Assembly: GCF_035440685.1 (NCBI RefSeq) | Contig: NZ_DAORMW010000014.1 | Length of the DNA stretch: 64,000 nucleotides | Reading direction: 5' to 3' (one strand) | Source: Accumulibacter appositus | GTDB lineage: Bacteria > Pseudomonadota > Gammaproteobacteria > Burkholderiales > Rhodocyclaceae | Shown: piece by piece, positions 18,903 to 27,398 of the stretch | Numbering within the stretch: the first letter of the stretch is position 1 | Layout of the letters: every line of letters begins with the position of its first letter | Made by a program: the position numbers and the translations under genes | The notes under the pieces: generated by a model | Database searches by the model: none | What the model saw: only the letters and a program-made list of their open reading frames with translations | Told to the model about the DNA's origin: nothing

Positions 18903-18949
18903 GCCGATGAAAAACACCGCCGCGCTTCCCGGCGGTGTTTTTCATCGGC
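18903..18949. terminator. Bidirectional-looking terminator (19-bp perfect inverted repeat)
   Basis: Perfect 19-bp arms at 18903-18921 and 18931-18949 around a 9-nt loop. GAAAAACACCGCC mirrors GGCGGTGTTTTTC, so there is an A-tract on one side and a T-tract on the other, as in a terminator working in both directions. It separates ppdK from tgt. Confidence 0.75.
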
Positions 18950-19024
18950 AAAGCCTTTGCCCGCATGTTCACCCCGCGCTGCGCAGCGGCTTGCCACCTC
19001 CAGCTTCCCGATGGCCTTCAATAG

Positions 19025-20137
19025 ATGAACTTCGAACTTCTCGCCACCGACGGCGCAGCCCGTCGCGGCCGCATCAATCTTGCCCACGGCGTCGTCGAGA
19101 CACCTGTTTTCATGCCGGTTGGTACCTACGGAACGGTCAAGGCGATGACGCCGCGCGACCTGATCGAAAGTGGCGCGCAGATCTGTCTCGGCAACACCTT
19201 CCATCTCTGGTTGCGACCCGGGCTGGAAGTCATTGCCGCACATCGCGGACTGCACGGCTTCATGTCCTGGGATGGCCCGATCCTCACCGACTCGGGTGGT
19301 TTTCAGGTTTTTTCGCTCGGGGCACTACGCAAGATCACCGAAGAGGGGGTCAAGTTCCAGTCGCCGATCAACGGCGACCGGCTTTTTCTGACGCCCGAAG
19401 AGTCGATGCGCATCCAGCATTTGCTCGACTCGGATATCGTCATGATCCTCGACGAATGCACACCCTATCCGGCCAGTCACAGCGAAGCCGCGGCCTCGAT
19501 GCGCCTGTCGCTACGCTGGGCGCAACGCTCACGGGCAGAGCACGACCTGCTCGCCAATCGCAACGCGCTGTTCGGGATCGTCCAGGGCGGCATGTATGAG
19601 GACCTTCGTGACGAGTCCTTGACCGGCCTCAGCGAAATCGGCTTCGACGGTTACGCCATCGGCGGCCTGTCGGTCGGCGAACCAAAAGACGACATGGCGA
19701 GAATCCTCGCCCATACCGCCCCGCGCCTGCCAGGTGACAAGCCGCGTTACCTGATGGGCGTCGGAACGCCCGAGGATCTGGTCGCCGCGGTCACCGTGGG
19801 CATCGACATGTTCGACTGCGTGATGCCGACGCGCAACGCCCGCAATGGCCACTTCTTCACCCGCCACGGCGATATCCGGATCAGAAACGCGAAACACAAG
19901 ACCGACCCGCGGCCACTCGACGCCAGTTGCGACTGTTACACCTGCCAGAACTTCTCGCGCGCCTACCTCCACCACTTGCATCGGGTGGGGGAAATCCTCG
20001 GCGCGCAACTCGGCACCCTGCACAACCTGCACTACTACCATCGCCTGATGCACGAACTGCGCACGGCGATTGCCGCCGGCACACTCGCCGAGAGCGTGCA
20101 GCGCTTCCACAGCCGCCGCCGTCAGCAGCCAGAATGA
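19025..20137 (+). CDS. tgt: tRNA-guanine transglycosylase
   Basis: Exchanges guanine-34 for preQ1 in tRNAs with GUN anticodons, the insertion step of queuosine formation. The 370-residue protein has the family start FELLATDGAARRGRINLAHG, VFMPVGTYGTVKAM, the DSGGFQVFSLG active-site strand, a FGIVQGGMY substrate-binding motif, GYAIGGLSVGE, DMFDCVMPTRNARNG with the catalytic Asp, and the zinc site CDCYTCQNFSRAYLHHL with its downstream His. Length is usual. The gene heads the conserved tgt-yajC-secD-secF order of proteobacteria. A separate TATAAT is present before yajC. Confidence 0.97.
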   Translation: MNFELLATDGAARRGRINLAHGVVETPVFMPVGTYGTVKAMTPRDLIESGAQICLGNTFHLWLRPGLEVIAAHRGLHGFMSWDGPILTDSGGFQVFSLGALRKITEEGVKFQSPINGDRLFLTPEESMRIQHLLDSDIVMILDECTPYPASHSEAAASMRLSLRWAQRSRAEHDLLANRNALFGIVQGGMYEDLRDESLTGLSEIGFDGYAIGGLSVGEPKDDMARILAHTAPRLPGDKPRYLMGVGTPEDLVAAVTVGIDMFDCVMPTRNARNGHFFTRHGDIRIRNAKHKTDPRPLDASCDCYTCQNFSRAYLHHLHRVGEILGAQLGTLHNLHYYHRLMHELRTAIAAGTLAESVQRFHSRRRQQPE

Positions 20138-20143
20138 TAGTGC

Positions 20144-20149
20144 TATAAT
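20144..20149 (+). promoter_or_regulatory. Candidate -10 box upstream of yajC-secD-secF
   Basis: Perfect TATAAT in the 51-bp gap between tgt and yajC, 40 bp before the yajC start. A good -35 is not evident at 17 bp, so promoter strength is uncertain. It would let the Sec genes be expressed apart from tgt. Confidence 0.4.
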
Positions 20150-20188
20150 TTCGGGTTCAATTTAAACCTTCTATTCTAGGAGACTGAT

Positions 20189-20515
20189 GTGTTGATCAGT
20201 ACCGCCCACGCCCAAACCGCTGCTTCTGCCGACCCGACGGGTGGCTTCATGCAGCTCCTGCCGATCATTCTGATGTTCGTCGTCCTCTACTTCCTGATGA
20301 TCCGGCCACAAATGAAGCGGACCAAGGAGCACAAGGCGCTGATCGAAGCCCTTGCCAAAGGCGATGAAGTGGTTACCGGCGGCGGCATTGCCGGCCGCAT
20401 CACCAAGGTCAGCGAGAATTTTGTCGCCATCGAGGTTGCCACGGCCGTCGAAATCCAGGTTCAGAAGCAGGCCGTCACGCTGCTTCTGCCAAAAGGCACG
20501 CTGAAGACACTCTAA
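20189..20515 (+). CDS. yajC: Preprotein translocase accessory protein YajC
   Basis: Small inner-membrane partner of SecDF in the Sec holotranslocon. 108 residues: a short periplasmic N-terminus, one hydrophobic span LLPIILMFVVLYFLMIRPQ ending in the signature RPQMKR, then a cytosolic domain with LAKGDEVVTGGGIAGRITKV. I chose the GTG at 20189, with AGGAG at 20178-20182; the nearby ATG at 20187 is out of frame and closes at once. It is followed 63 nt later by secD. Confidence 0.95.
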   Translation: MLISTAHAQTAASADPTGGFMQLLPIILMFVVLYFLMIRPQMKRTKEHKALIEALAKGDEVVTGGGIAGRITKVSENFVAIEVATAVEIQVQKQAVTLLLPKGTLKTL

Positions 20516-20578
20516 CCCCCTGCCGGGTGCCTGCCCTACGGGCGGCATCCGCGTCCTCTGACGGCACGAAAAGCATTC

Positions 20579-22459
20579 ATGAATCGCTATCCGCTCTGGA
20601 AGTACGTCCTCGTCGGCCTGGCATTGCTGTTCGGCCTGGTTTACACCTTGCCGAACTTCTTTGGCGAATCACCTGCCGTGCAGGTTTCGAGCGCCAAGGC
20701 GACGCTGAAGATCGACGCCAGCACTCGTGAACGCGTTGCCAGCACGCTGCAGGCAGCCGGGATAGCCAACAGCGGCATCTTTCTCGACAGCAATGGCGTC
20801 AAGGTTCGCCTGCTGACCAACGATACCCAACTGCAGGCCAAGGATATCCTGGAAAAGAAATTCAACCCGGACAGCAGTGACCCGCAGTACGTAATTGCCC
20901 TGAATCTCCTGTCGAGTTCGCCGCAATGGCTGACCAAGCTGCACGCGCTACCGATGTACCTCGGACTCGACCTGCGTGGCGGCGTGCATTTCCTGCTGCA
21001 GGTGGACATGCCGGGCGCGCTGACCAAACGTCTGGACTCGATCGGCGCTGACCTGCGCACCCTCCTGCGCGACAGCGATGTCCGCCACGCCGGCATCGAC
21101 CGCGAAGGCGAGCGCATCGTGATCCGTTTCCGTGACCAGGAAAAGCGCGACAAGGGGCGCTCGACGCTTGCGGAGAATCAACCCGATCTGCTTCTGGTCG
21201 AGCAGGGCGAAGGCAGCGACCTCAAGCTGGTCGCCACCCTGCGGCCGGAAGCTATCAAGCGCATTCAGGAATTCGCGCTCAAGCAGAACATCACCACCCT
21301 TAACAACCGCATCAACGAACTTGGTGTCGCCGAACCGGTGATTGCCCAGCAAGGCGCCGATCGTATCGTCGTGCAGTTGCCGGGCGTGCAAGACACGGCC
21401 AAGGCCAAGGACATCCTCGGGCGCACCGCAACCCTGGAAATCCGTATGGTCGAGGAAAGCCCTGGCGCAATCGAAGCGGCCCTGGCTGGCCAGCCACCCT
21501 TTGGCAGCGAGCTCTATGTCGAACGCGGCGGCGCTCCGCTGCTGGTCAAGAAGCAGGTAGTGCTGACCGGCGACCGTCTGACCGATGCTCAACCCGGTTT
21601 TGACGGCCAGACCAACGAACCGGCCGTACACCTGACGCTTGACTCACCGGGTGCGCGCATCTTCAAGGACATCACCCGCGATAACGTCGGCAAGCGAATG
21701 GCCATCCTGCTGATTGAAAAGGGCAAGGGCGAAGTGGTCACGGCACCGGTCATTCGTGCGGAAATTGGCGGCGGTCGGGTGCAGATTTCAGGCCGCATGA
21801 CCACCACCGAAGCCAACGATACGGCACTGCTGTTGCGCGCCGGTTCGCTGGCCGCGCCGATGGAGATCATCGAGGAGCGCACCATTGGTCCAAGTCTCGG
21901 TGCCGAGAACATCGCCAAGGGTTTCCAGTCGACGATGTGGGGCTTTGTCGCCATCGCCGCCTTCATGATCGCCTACTACCTCTTGTTCGGAGTGGTGTCG
22001 GTCATCGCTCTGGCCTGCAACCTGCTGTTCCTGATTGCGCTGCTCTCCTTGCTGCAAGCAACGCTGACCCTGCCTGGCATCGCCGCCATCGCGCTGACCC
22101 TGGGCATGGCGATCGACGCCAACGTGCTGATCAACGAGCGCATCCGAGAGGAACTGCGCAATGGATCGTCGCCGCAAGCGGCGATCCACACCGGTTATGA
22201 ACGCGCCTTCGGCACCATTCTCGACTCCAACATCACCACCCTGATTGCCGGTCTGGCGCTATTGATGTTCGGCTCCGGCCCAGTGCGCGGCTTCGCGGTG
22301 GTGCACTGTCTCGGGATCATGACATCCCTGTTCTCTGCGGTGGTCGTCTCGCGCGCGCTGATCAATCTGATTTATGGCAGGCGCCGCAAGGTCGAAGCAT
22401 TGGCCATCGGCCAGGTGGCCTGGAAACCGGCCGATGCCGGCTCAGCCACTGTCAAATAG
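20579..22459 (+). CDS. secD: Protein translocase subunit SecD
   Basis: RND-type membrane protein that uses the proton gradient to help pull substrates across after SecA. 626 residues: N-terminal span WKYVLVGLALLFGLVYTLPN, a large periplasmic region with YLGLDLRGGVHFLLQVDM (P1 head motif), then five clustered C-terminal spans containing GMAIDANVLINERIREELR with the conserved D and R residues. Features and length match betaproteobacterial SecD. secF starts 14 nt later. Confidence 0.97.
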   Translation: MNRYPLWKYVLVGLALLFGLVYTLPNFFGESPAVQVSSAKATLKIDASTRERVASTLQAAGIANSGIFLDSNGVKVRLLTNDTQLQAKDILEKKFNPDSSDPQYVIALNLLSSSPQWLTKLHALPMYLGLDLRGGVHFLLQVDMPGALTKRLDSIGADLRTLLRDSDVRHAGIDREGERIVIRFRDQEKRDKGRSTLAENQPDLLLVEQGEGSDLKLVATLRPEAIKRIQEFALKQNITTLNNRINELGVAEPVIAQQGADRIVVQLPGVQDTAKAKDILGRTATLEIRMVEESPGAIEAALAGQPPFGSELYVERGGAPLLVKKQVVLTGDRLTDAQPGFDGQTNEPAVHLTLDSPGARIFKDITRDNVGKRMAILLIEKGKGEVVTAPVIRAEIGGGRVQISGRMTTTEANDTALLLRAGSLAAPMEIIEERTIGPSLGAENIAKGFQSTMWGFVAIAAFMIAYYLLFGVVSVIALACNLLFLIALLSLLQATLTLPGIAAIALTLGMAIDANVLINERIREELRNGSSPQAAIHTGYERAFGTILDSNITTLIAGLALLMFGSGPVRGFAVVHCLGIMTSLFSAVVVSRALINLIYGRRRKVEALAIGQVAWKPADAGSATVK

Positions 22460-22473
22460 GGACTCGCACGACC

Positions 22474-23418
22474 ATGGAATTCTTCCGGATCCGAAAAGAC
22501 ATCCCCTTCATGCGCCATGCATTGGTGTTCAACGTCATTTCGTTGCTCACTTTCCTGCTGGCGGTGACCTTTCTTCTCACCCGCGGCCTGCATCTGTCGG
22601 TCGAGTTCACCGGCGGAACGCTGGTCGAGCTCCACTACGCGCAGACTGCCGACCTCGAAAAAGTCCGCGACGGACTCGGCAAGGCGGGCTACACCGACCT
22701 CTCGGTACAGCATTTCGGATCCAGCCAGGACGTGCTCGTCCGGCTGCCGCTGAAAGCCGATCAGAACACGGCCAGGATCGGTGAAACAGTAATCGAGGCA
22801 CTCGCCGTTGAGGCGCCTGGCGCCACGCTACGCCGCGTCGAGTTCGTTGGCCCCCAGGTCGGTAAAGAGCTGGCGGAGAACGGAGCCCTGGCGCTGCTGG
22901 TGGTAATCATCGGCATCGTCCTCTACCTCTCATTTCGTTTCGAATGGCGATTCTCGATATCGGCGATCATTGCCAACCTGCACGATGTGATCATCATTCT
23001 GGGGTTCTTCGCCTTCTTCCAGTGGGAGTTCTCGCTTTCAGTTCTGGCGGCGGTGCTCGCTGTCCTTGGCTACTCGGTCAACGAGTCGGTCGTCGTTTTC
23101 GACCGTGTCCGCGAGACCTTCAAGAAGACCCGCGGTCTGACCACGCCGCAAGTCCTCGACCACGCGATCACCAGCACCATCTCGCGCACCATGATCACCC
23201 ACGGCTCGACGCAGATCATGGTCCTGTCGATGCTGATCTTCGGTGGCGAGACGCTCTACTACTTCTCGCTGGCGCTGACCATCGGCATCTGTTTCGGCAT
23301 CTACTCGTCGGTACTGGTCGCCAGTCCACTGGTGATGTGGCTGGGCGTCTCACGCGAGCAGTTTGTCAAGCCGAAGAAAAGAATCGAAGGCGCCAACGAG
23401 GACGGCGCCGTCGTCTGA
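22474..23418 (+). CDS. secF: Protein translocase subunit SecF
   Basis: Partner of SecD in proton-driven protein export. 314 residues with an N-terminal span, HLSVEFTGGTLVELHY, a periplasmic domain, and the C-terminal RND spans with GYSVNESVVVFDRVRETFK and TMITHGSTQIMVLSMLIFGG. Last gene of tgt-yajC-secD-secF. The next gene is on the opposite strand, 101 bp away, with no clear terminator visible between. Confidence 0.97.
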   Translation: MEFFRIRKDIPFMRHALVFNVISLLTFLLAVTFLLTRGLHLSVEFTGGTLVELHYAQTADLEKVRDGLGKAGYTDLSVQHFGSSQDVLVRLPLKADQNTARIGETVIEALAVEAPGATLRRVEFVGPQVGKELAENGALALLVVIIGIVLYLSFRFEWRFSISAIIANLHDVIIILGFFAFFQWEFSLSVLAAVLAVLGYSVNESVVVFDRVRETFKKTRGLTTPQVLDHAITSTISRTMITHGSTQIMVLSMLIFGGETLYYFSLALTIGICFGIYSSVLVASPLVMWLGVSREQFVKPKKRIEGANEDGAVV

Positions 23419-23519
23419 ATCCTGAAGGGTGAGCGAGCGGGCAAGCTGGGGCTGCTCGGGCCTTGGCGCGGCGTAAGCCACCGCGCCCACGCCCCATCCC
23501 TCGCGTGCTGGTCTCGCGC

Positions 23520-23840
23520 TCAGACCGCGAAAACGTGCTTCGTGCGCAGCGTCTTGCGCTCCTCCACGAGCATCAACAGGCGATCGATATTGCTATGCTT
23601 TCCGGGGTTGGCGCGCGCGTCTTCGGTGTGCTCGGCAAACATCTCCAAGCCTTTCCTCGCCGCCTCCGGGGTAATCGCCCCGTAAGTCTGTGCCAAGTGG
23701 TTGTACACGGCCAATGAGCCCTGACTGCCCGCCTTGTTCTCGATCACGGCCTGCACTTCGCCGGCCTCGTCCAGCAACTTGATCGCCGCGATATGCGACA
23801 CCCCGGGCAGCTTTTTCAGATTCGCGGCAAACTGCGCCAT
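23520..23840 (-). CDS. DUF2322-like small conserved protein
   Basis: 106 residues, no signal peptide or membrane span. The sequence AQFAANLKKLPGVSHIAAIK and the C-terminal HSNIDRLLMLVEERKTLRTK remind me of the DUF2322 family of betaproteobacteria; I cannot confirm that without a profile search. The function is unknown. It starts 2 nt after the zinc-ribbon membrane gene and probably ends the purB operon. It is translated from the ATG at 23840. Confidence 0.65.
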   Translation of the reverse strand: MAQFAANLKKLPGVSHIAAIKLLDEAGEVQAVIENKAGSQGSLAVYNHLAQTYGAITPEAARKGLEMFAEHTEDARANPGKHSNIDRLLMLVEERKTLRTKHVFAV

Positions 23841-23842
23841 CT

Positions 23843-24217
23843 TCAACCCTTCCGCCGCAGGCGAAGCGTGCGAAAGACGCCGATCGCCACGCCGATGGTG
23901 ATGCAGGTGGCGAGCGTCGCCAGGACATCGCTCCAGCGTGTTTGCTCGGCGCCGATAGCAGAAGACCAGACGGCGGTGAGCAAACCACCGGCGAGCACAC
24001 CGAGTACGGCACCAAGAAAGATGGCGCCTTGCATCGCTCCGCGTCGACCGTCCTCGCCACAGCAATAGGGACAGTAGCGCGAGTCGCCGGGCAGTATCCG
24101 CTGGCAGCTGCCGCAGACGATCGGCTCGATCATGGCGCCGTCGCTAGTCACCACCGACGCCGTGGACACCGCATCAGCATCTGGGCCAGCGGGACGCAGG
24201 GGAGTATCGGTGCCCAT
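23843..24217 (-). CDS. Zinc-ribbon membrane protein of unknown function
   Basis: 124 residues. A zinc ribbon, CGSCQRILPGDSRYCPYCC (about residues 33-51, two CxxC pairs), is followed by two hydrophobic spans, GAIFLGAVLGVLAGGLLTAV and a second one around VLATLATCITIGVAIGVF, and a short basic tail. I know no function for it. The ATG at 24217 overlaps the purB stop codon (TGATG), so translation is coupled to purB. The spacing to the DUF2322-like gene is 2 nt. Confidence 0.7.
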   Translation of the reverse strand: MGTDTPLRPAGPDADAVSTASVVTSDGAMIEPIVCGSCQRILPGDSRYCPYCCGEDGRRGAMQGAIFLGAVLGVLAGGLLTAVWSSAIGAEQTRWSDVLATLATCITIGVAIGVFRTLRLRRKG

Positions 24218-25584
24218 CAAATTCTCCTCGCCAGTTCGGCAGCCATGCCGGTGTAGCCCCAAGGCGTCAGCGCAAGCAGCTCGGCCTTGGCTGCCGGCGG
24301 AATTTCCAGCGCCGCGACAAAATCCTGCATCGCCTGCCGCGAAACGCGTTTGCCGCGAGTCAGCTCCTTGAGTTTCTCGTAGGGGTTGGCGACCGCATAG
24401 CGCCGCATCACCGTCTGCACCGGCTCGGCGAGCAGCTCCCAGTTGGCATCCAGATCGGCATGCAGGCGCGCCGCGTCGGCTTCGAGCTTATTCAGGCCGC
24501 GGAGCAGCGAATCGTAGGCGAGCAGCGTGTAGCCGAGCGCCACCCCCATATTGCGCAACACCGTCGAATCGGTCAGGTCGCGCTGCCAGCGCGAGATCGG
24601 CAGCTTCTCGGCAAGATGGCGTAGTAAGGCATTGGCCAAACCGAGGTTTCCTTCCGAGTTCTCGAAATCGATCGGATTGACCTTGTGCGGCATGGTCGAC
24701 GAGCCGATCTCGCCGGCCTTGAGCTTCTGCTTGAAGAAGCCGAGCGAGATGTAGCCCCAAAGGTCACGGTTCAGGTCGACCAGAATCAGGTTGGCGCGCG
24801 CAAAGGCGTCGAACAGCTCCGACATGGCGTCGTGCGGCTCGATCTGAATGGTATAGGGATTGAACTCCAGGCCCAGCGATTCGACGAAGCGACGCGCCAG
24901 ATTCTCCCAGTCAAAACCCGGGTAAGCCGCAAGATGAGCATTGTAGTTGCCCACCGCCCCATTGATCTTGCCGAGCAGCGCCACCCTGGCGATGCCCGCG
25001 CGTGCGCGGGCCAGACGATGGGTGACATTGGCCATTTCCTTGCCGAGCGTCGTCGGCGTCGCCGGCTGGCCGTGCGTACGCGACATCATCGGCAATTCGG
25101 CAAATTCGTGGGCCAGATCGCGCAGGCGCGCCAGAATGCGGTCCAGCATTGGCAACATCGTTTCGTCACGCGCCGACTGCAGCATCAGGGCATGCGCGAG
25201 ATTGTTGATATCCTCGGACGTGCACGCGAAGTGGATGAACTCGGCAACGGCCATCACTTCCGCATTGCCCGCCAGGCGCTGCTTGATCCAGTACTCGAGG
25301 GCTTTCACGTCATGGTTGGTCACCGCCTCGATCGCTTTCACCTCGGCTGCCTGCGGCGGGCCGAAATCGCTGACCAGGGCGTCGAGTTCGGCCAGGGTCG
25401 CCCCAGAAAAGGCCGGGATTTCGACGAAATGTGGCTCGGCAGCGAGCCCCTTCAGCCACTCGATCTCGACCTGCAAGCGACGACGAATGAGTCCGTATTC
25501 GGAGAATTGGGAGCGTAGTGGGTCAAGCTTGCCGGCATAACGGCCGTCCAGCGGAGAAAGGGCAACAAGTGCGGAATCAGGCAT
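24217..25584 (-). CDS. purB: Adenylosuccinate lyase
   Basis: Catalyses two steps: SAICAR to AICAR plus fumarate in IMP synthesis, and adenylosuccinate to AMP plus fumarate. 455 residues, close to the E. coli enzyme. N-terminal LVALSPLDGRYAGKLDPLRS, then EFIHFACTSEDINNLAHALM, SRTHGQPATPTTLGKEMANV, and the fumarase/aspartase signature GSSTMPHKVNPIDFENSEGN, which holds the catalytic-loop Ser. I set the start at 25584 (MPDSALVALSPL); reading further upstream gives sequence unlike the family. Divergent from the GST gene, first of a three-gene operon. Confidence 0.97.
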   Translation of the reverse strand: MPDSALVALSPLDGRYAGKLDPLRSQFSEYGLIRRRLQVEIEWLKGLAAEPHFVEIPAFSGATLAELDALVSDFGPPQAAEVKAIEAVTNHDVKALEYWIKQRLAGNAEVMAVAEFIHFACTSEDINNLAHALMLQSARDETMLPMLDRILARLRDLAHEFAELPMMSRTHGQPATPTTLGKEMANVTHRLARARAGIARVALLGKINGAVGNYNAHLAAYPGFDWENLARRFVESLGLEFNPYTIQIEPHDAMSELFDAFARANLILVDLNRDLWGYISLGFFKQKLKAGEIGSSTMPHKVNPIDFENSEGNLGLANALLRHLAEKLPISRWQRDLTDSTVLRNMGVALGYTLLAYDSLLRGLNKLEADAARLHADLDANWELLAEPVQTVMRRYAVANPYEKLKELTRGKRVSRQAMQDFVAALEIPPAAKAELLALTPWGYTGMAAELARRI

Positions 25585-25671
25585 GGCGTGCGTCCTTGAG
25601 GCGTGTGCAGGATAGCCCGCTATTTTACCCGTCCCCGGCATGCGCTTGTAATTGAGATGCGACGGCAATGC

Positions 25672-25677
25672 TATAAT
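25672..25677 (+). promoter_or_regulatory. Candidate -10 box of the GST gene
   Basis: Perfect TATAAT 30 bp before the start codon at 25708, in the 123-bp divergent gap with purB. TTGAGA (25652) and TTGTAA (25646) are the only -35 candidates, at 14- and 20-bp spacing, neither ideal. Confidence 0.4.
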
Positions 25678-25707
25678 TGTGCGCAAACATTTACCATCGG
25701 GAAACAA

Positions 25708-26316
25708 ATGAAGCTCATCGGATCGCTGACCAGCCCCTACGTCCGCAAGGCACGCGTCGTTCTGGCAGAAAAGAAAATCGACTATGAGTTTGAGCTCGAC
25801 TCGCCATGGACAGCGGCAACGCAGGTGGCCAACGTCAACCCGCTGGGCAAGATACCGGTCCTTGTTCTGGACGACAACACCAGCCTTTTCGACTCGCGAG
25901 TGATTGTCGAGTACTTGGACAATGTCGCGCCGAACAACAAATTGATGCCAAACCAGAACCGCGAGCGCATTGAAGTCAAGCGCTGGGAAGCGCTGGCGGA
26001 CGGCGTCTGTGATGCCGCCGCGCTGACCTTCCTCGAAAAAAAACGCCCGGCCGCTCAGCAAGGCGCCGACTGGATCGCCCGTCAGGAAGAAAAAATCGGC
26101 CGCAGCCTGGAATTCATGGCCGAAGAGCTGGGTGACAAGAGCTTCTGCATGGGCATGCATCTCTCTCTCGCCGACGTCGCCGTCGGGTGCGCACTCGGCT
26201 ACCTCGCTTTCCGTTTCCCGGAAATCAACTGGCAGGAACGGCACGCCAACCTCGCCCGCCTGTACGGCAAACTGATGGCGCGCTCCGCCTTCACCGAGAC
26301 CGTACCGCACGACTGA
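25708..26316 (+). CDS. yibF: Glutathione S-transferase family protein, YibF-like
   Basis: 202 residues: an N-terminal thioredoxin-like domain (KLIGSLTSPYVRKARVVLAE, NPLGKIPVLVLDD, SRVIVEYLD) and an all-helical C-terminal domain (RKRPAAQQ-like stretch, SLADVAVGCALGYLAFRF). The overall sequence resembles E. coli YibF, a GST homologue without an established substrate. The start region SPYVRK has a Ser where classic beta GSTs use Cys10. The ATG at 25708 gives the family N-terminus; the upstream in-frame extension to 25603 lies across the TATAAT box and is rejected. Convergent with motB. Confidence 0.85.
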   Translation: MKLIGSLTSPYVRKARVVLAEKKIDYEFELDSPWTAATQVANVNPLGKIPVLVLDDNTSLFDSRVIVEYLDNVAPNNKLMPNQNRERIEVKRWEALADGVCDAAALTFLEKKRPAAQQGADWIARQEEKIGRSLEFMAEELGDKSFCMGMHLSLADVAVGCALGYLAFRFPEINWQERHANLARLYGKLMARSAFTETVPHD

Positions 26317-26403
26317 TCAGGGGACTGGCCGCGCGCTCCGCTCGCTCGCCCCAGCGCCTCGGTAACCAGCCAACCAGCATCCGCCATCACCCGGCACGGA
26401 AGT

Positions 26404-27366
26404 TCAACGGCTGCGGCCACTTCCTGGCGGTGACGTGATGGCGTCGGCATCGACTCCCTGGGCACCGACCTCGACCGCATCCGCCTTGCCGTCTTCCTGC
26501 AGCAAGGCCTCTTCCGCCCGGCGGTTGAGAACGATGATACTGATCCGGCGATTAATCGAGCTGAGCGGATCGTTCTTGTCGAAGAGGACGGTGGACGACA
26601 GACCGACCACGCGCAACACCTTATGCTCGTCCATGCCGCCGGCAATCAACTCGCGGCGCGAAGCGTTGGCACGATTGGCCGACAACTCCCAGTTCGAGAA
26701 ACCCTTGGCGCCACCACTGAACTGCGCAGCATCGGTATGCCCGGAAAGGCTCAACTTGTTCGGCACGGCATTCAGCGCTTTGCCGATTTCATGCAGTATG
26801 GTGCGCGTATAGCCCTTCAGCTCGGCGCTGCTGGTGTCGAACATCGGGCGATTCTGTTCGTCGACGATCTGGATGCGCAAGCCCTCGCTGGTGATATCGA
26901 TCAACAACTGGCTCTTGAACTGCCTGAGCGCCGGATTGCTTTCAATCAGTTTTTCGATATTCGCCTTGAGTTCCCCCAGCATCAGCGTCTCGCGCTCCTC
27001 AAAGACCTTGCGCGCGTGCTCGGCATTGGTCTCCTTGAGGTTGATCGGCTTGTCCTTGGCTTCGATGTCGCCTCTCTTGACCTGACCCGCACTGCGCGTC
27101 AGATCCTGGCCTCCGCCCTTGAGAACGCTCGAGCTGTCGCCGGTCCCCGAGCCTCCCTGCGAGGCGATCTTCAACGGGTTCTGGAAATAGTCCGCGATCC
27201 CCTGCAGATCACCGCTGGCCGTCGAGCCGAGCAACCACATCAGCAGGAAGAACGCCATCATCGCAGTCACGAAGTCGGCGTAGGCGATCTTCCAGGCACC
27301 TCCGTGGTGTCCGCCCGCAACCTTCTTGATCCGCTTGATGACGATCGGCCGTACATCTTCGCTCAT
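26404..27366 (-). CDS. motB: Flagellar stator protein MotB
   Basis: Peptidoglycan-anchored stator subunit. 320 residues: a basic N-terminus, one span AYADFVTAMMAFFLLMWLLG with the proton-binding Asp of the ADF motif, a plug/linker rich in G, S and K, and an OmpA-like domain with LSLSGHTDAAQF and NWELSANRANASRREL. The C-terminal tail beyond about residue 285 is low complexity. It follows motA by 32 nt. No other flagellar gene lies in the window, so this stator pair is separate from the main flagellar clusters. Confidence 0.95.
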   Translation of the reverse strand: MSEDVRPIVIKRIKKVAGGHHGGAWKIAYADFVTAMMAFFLLMWLLGSTASGDLQGIADYFQNPLKIASQGGSGTGDSSSVLKGGGQDLTRSAGQVKRGDIEAKDKPINLKETNAEHARKVFEERETLMLGELKANIEKLIESNPALRQFKSQLLIDITSEGLRIQIVDEQNRPMFDTSSAELKGYTRTILHEIGKALNAVPNKLSLSGHTDAAQFSGGAKGFSNWELSANRANASRRELIAGGMDEHKVLRVVGLSSTVLFDKNDPLSSINRRISIIVLNRRAEEALLQEDGKADAVEVGAQGVDADAITSPPGSGRSR

Positions 27367-27398
27367 TTGGCGCCTCCCGTCAGTCGCATCCGCATGGC

